This document shows positions 4,192 through 5,358 of a DNA stretch of 5,358 nt, piece by piece (the stretch's first letter is position 1; each line of letters starts with the position of its first letter). A model generated the notes under the pieces. It was not told the DNA's origin. It did not search any database and was given only the letters and a program-made list of their open reading frames with translations. The DNA is from an uncultured Spirochaetota bacterium (lineage in GTDB: Bacteria > Spirochaetota > UBA4802 > UBA5368). The stretch lies in contig CALMJO010000326.1 of the NCBI GenBank assembly GCA_937864375.1, positions 1-5,358 of the forward strand, written 5' to 3'. Made by a program: the position numbers and the translations under genes.

Positions 4192-5358
4192 ATGGAACTC
4201 CGGTTAAACTCATTCTTCGCAAATAATTACCAGCCCATCATAGTCGTGGACCGGCAGTGTGAAATAATTGAATTCAACGACGCTGCGATTTCATGGACGC
4301 GTTCTGTCCACGGGAGGGAACTGCGCACGGGCGAGTCGGTGCTGGGCTACCTTGCGCCCGAGGACGTCGACGAATTCACGGGCGGTCTGTCTGATGTACT
4401 TGACGGCGGAAAGGAGCGGCACAGGTTCTTCAGCGTTACTCCGGGAGCGGGTGGCGATTACTGGTTCCAGTATCACCTGTATCCGCTTGAGAAGGGCGAC
4501 CGGATAGGATACGCCCAGCTGGTCGTCGCGGATATTTCGGAAAGAAAAAATGCGATCGACGAAATGGCGCGCAATGCGCGGCGTTTCCAGTCGATCATCA
4601 GCAACTCGATGGACATCGTGTGCGTGATAGAAAAGAACGGCGCCATCAGCTTCATAAGCGACTTCGTGGAGCAGGTGCTGGGCTACAAGCCTTTCGAGCT
4701 CCTGGGAACGATACTCGCGAATCTCGTGTTTCACGAGGACAGGGAGCGGATTGAGGCGCGGTTGCGCAACGCGGCAGAATCGAGGGAACAGGTCTTCGAT
4801 GTCCAGTTCAGGCTGAAGCATAAGGAAGAATTCTGGGTTTTCGTGGAGGCCATGATCACGAATCTTCTTTACGACGAATCGGTCCGCGGGATCGTCCTGA
4901 ACATGAGGGACGTCACCGAGAGGAAGCATGTGGAGAGCATGCTCCTAAAGATAAGCCGGCAGAACGAATTGATACTCGAGTCCGCCGGGGAGGGAATTTA
5001 CGGCATCAATACCAGCGGGCTCATCACCTTCGCGAATCCCGCGGCCGCACGGATGCTCGGGTTCAGGGTGGAGGACATGATCGGCCGAAACCACAGCGAT
5101 TTCCTCGAGCTGTTTGCGCCCGACGAGAAGCCCGAGGAATGGAGCGGGAGCGAGTCGGCCCCTCGGGAAGAAGAGCGCCAGATGGCGGCAAGCGCCCGGT
5201 TCATGCTGAAACGCACAAACGACACCTGGTTCCCGGCCGAATGCGTGGCGACCCCCATAAGGGAAAAGGGGGGCATCGTGGGAGCGGTGGTGACCTTCAA
5301 GGACGTGTCGGATAGCGTGCGCGCCGAGGAGGATCTCCGCCGCTCGCGGGACGAGGCG
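4192..5358 (+). CDS. Multi-PAS sensory protein, 3' end beyond the window
   Basis: The frame is open from ATG 4192 to the last base, giving 389 residues without a stop. Three PAS domains are visible. PAS1 covers about residues 6-119 (PIIVVDRQCEIIEFN, ending VVADISERK). PAS2 covers about 131-245 (FQSIISNSMDIVCVIEKNG, LGYKPFELLG, ending RDVTERK). PAS3 covers about 258-375 (ILESAGEGIYGINTSG, FANPAAARMLGF, ending FKDVSD). Each domain ends with the DxS/T-type motif common at the PAS C-terminal edge. The final residues start a charged helix (RAEEDLRRSRDEA), as found before another PAS or a signalling output domain. There is no transmembrane segment or signal peptide, so it is probably a cytoplasmic sensor. 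The output (histidine kinase, GGDEF, other) lies outside and is unknown. AGGTG (4179-4183) lies 8 nt upstream of the ATG. An in-frame TTG at 4162 is a less likely start, and a stop at 4132-4134 limits any extension. It is divergent from the small Cys gene. Confidence 0.9.
   Translation, partial: MELRLNSFFANNYQPIIVVDRQCEIIEFNDAAISWTRSVHGRELRTGESVLGYLAPEDVDEFTGGLSDVLDGGKERHRFFSVTPGAGGDYWFQYHLYPLEKGDRIGYAQLVVADISERKNAIDEMARNARRFQSIISNSMDIVCVIEKNGAISFISDFVEQVLGYKPFELLGTILANLVFHEDRERIEARLRNAAESREQVFDVQFRLKHKEEFWVFVEAMITNLLYDESVRGIVLNMRDVTERKHVESMLLKISRQNELILESAGEGIYGINTSGLITFANPAAARMLGFRVEDMIGRNHSDFLELFAPDEKPEEWSGSESAPREEERQMAASARFMLKRTNDTWFPAECVATPIREKGGIVGAVVTFKDVSDSVRAEEDLRRSRDEA

Noticed and set aside
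4291..4929. 212-codon minus-strand frame opposite the PAS gene
   Set aside because: The plus strand encodes PAS domains with correct motifs here; the minus frame is a codon-bias shadow.

Overview
The window looks like an ordinary bacterial chromosome segment. Coding regions are GC-rich and gaps are AT-rich, promoters look sigma70-like, terminators are rho-independent, and neither tRNA gene encodes CCA. I see no mobile element, phage gene, CRISPR array or defence cassette. Taxonomy is uncertain. The PurA P-loop reads GDEGKAK instead of the usual GDEGKGK, and the PurA core resembles what I remember of Leptospira-type proteins. A GC-richer member or relative of the Spirochaetota is therefore my tentative guess; a deltaproteobacterium-like lineage is not excluded.

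Layout, left to right: (1) an AT-rich leader with short repeats, then a plus-strand acyl-CoA dehydrogenase of the long-chain (LCAD/ACADL) type at 95-1243; (2) a 16-nt palindrome in a short gap, then an unrecognised secreted or periplasmic protein at 1320-1952, closed by a clear terminator (1975-2001); (3) a leader of about 160 nt containing a possible 11-codon minicistron and an imperfect palindrome, then purA (adenylosuccinate synthetase) at 2115-3383; (4) tRNA-Lys(UUU) and tRNA-Glu(UUC), each with its own convincing promoter, followed by a strong symmetric terminator (3674-3721); (5) a minus-strand small four-cysteine protein at 3803-3985 that converges on this terminator; (6) a divergent intergenic region, then the N-terminal part of a multi-PAS sensory protein (4192 onward) that runs off the window end.

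The genes do not form one pathway. The first two may share a transcript, because no terminator separates them, but their functions are not obviously linked. purA and the tRNAs are housekeeping. The small cysteine protein and the PAS sensor are transcribed divergently from a roughly 200-nt region and could share regulation. I found nothing I can defend as a new biological system. The points most worth a second look are the relocated catalytic glutamate of the dehydrogenase, the terminator that reaches into the tRNA-Glu 3' end together with its G1:U72 pair, the small Cys protein, and the purA leader.
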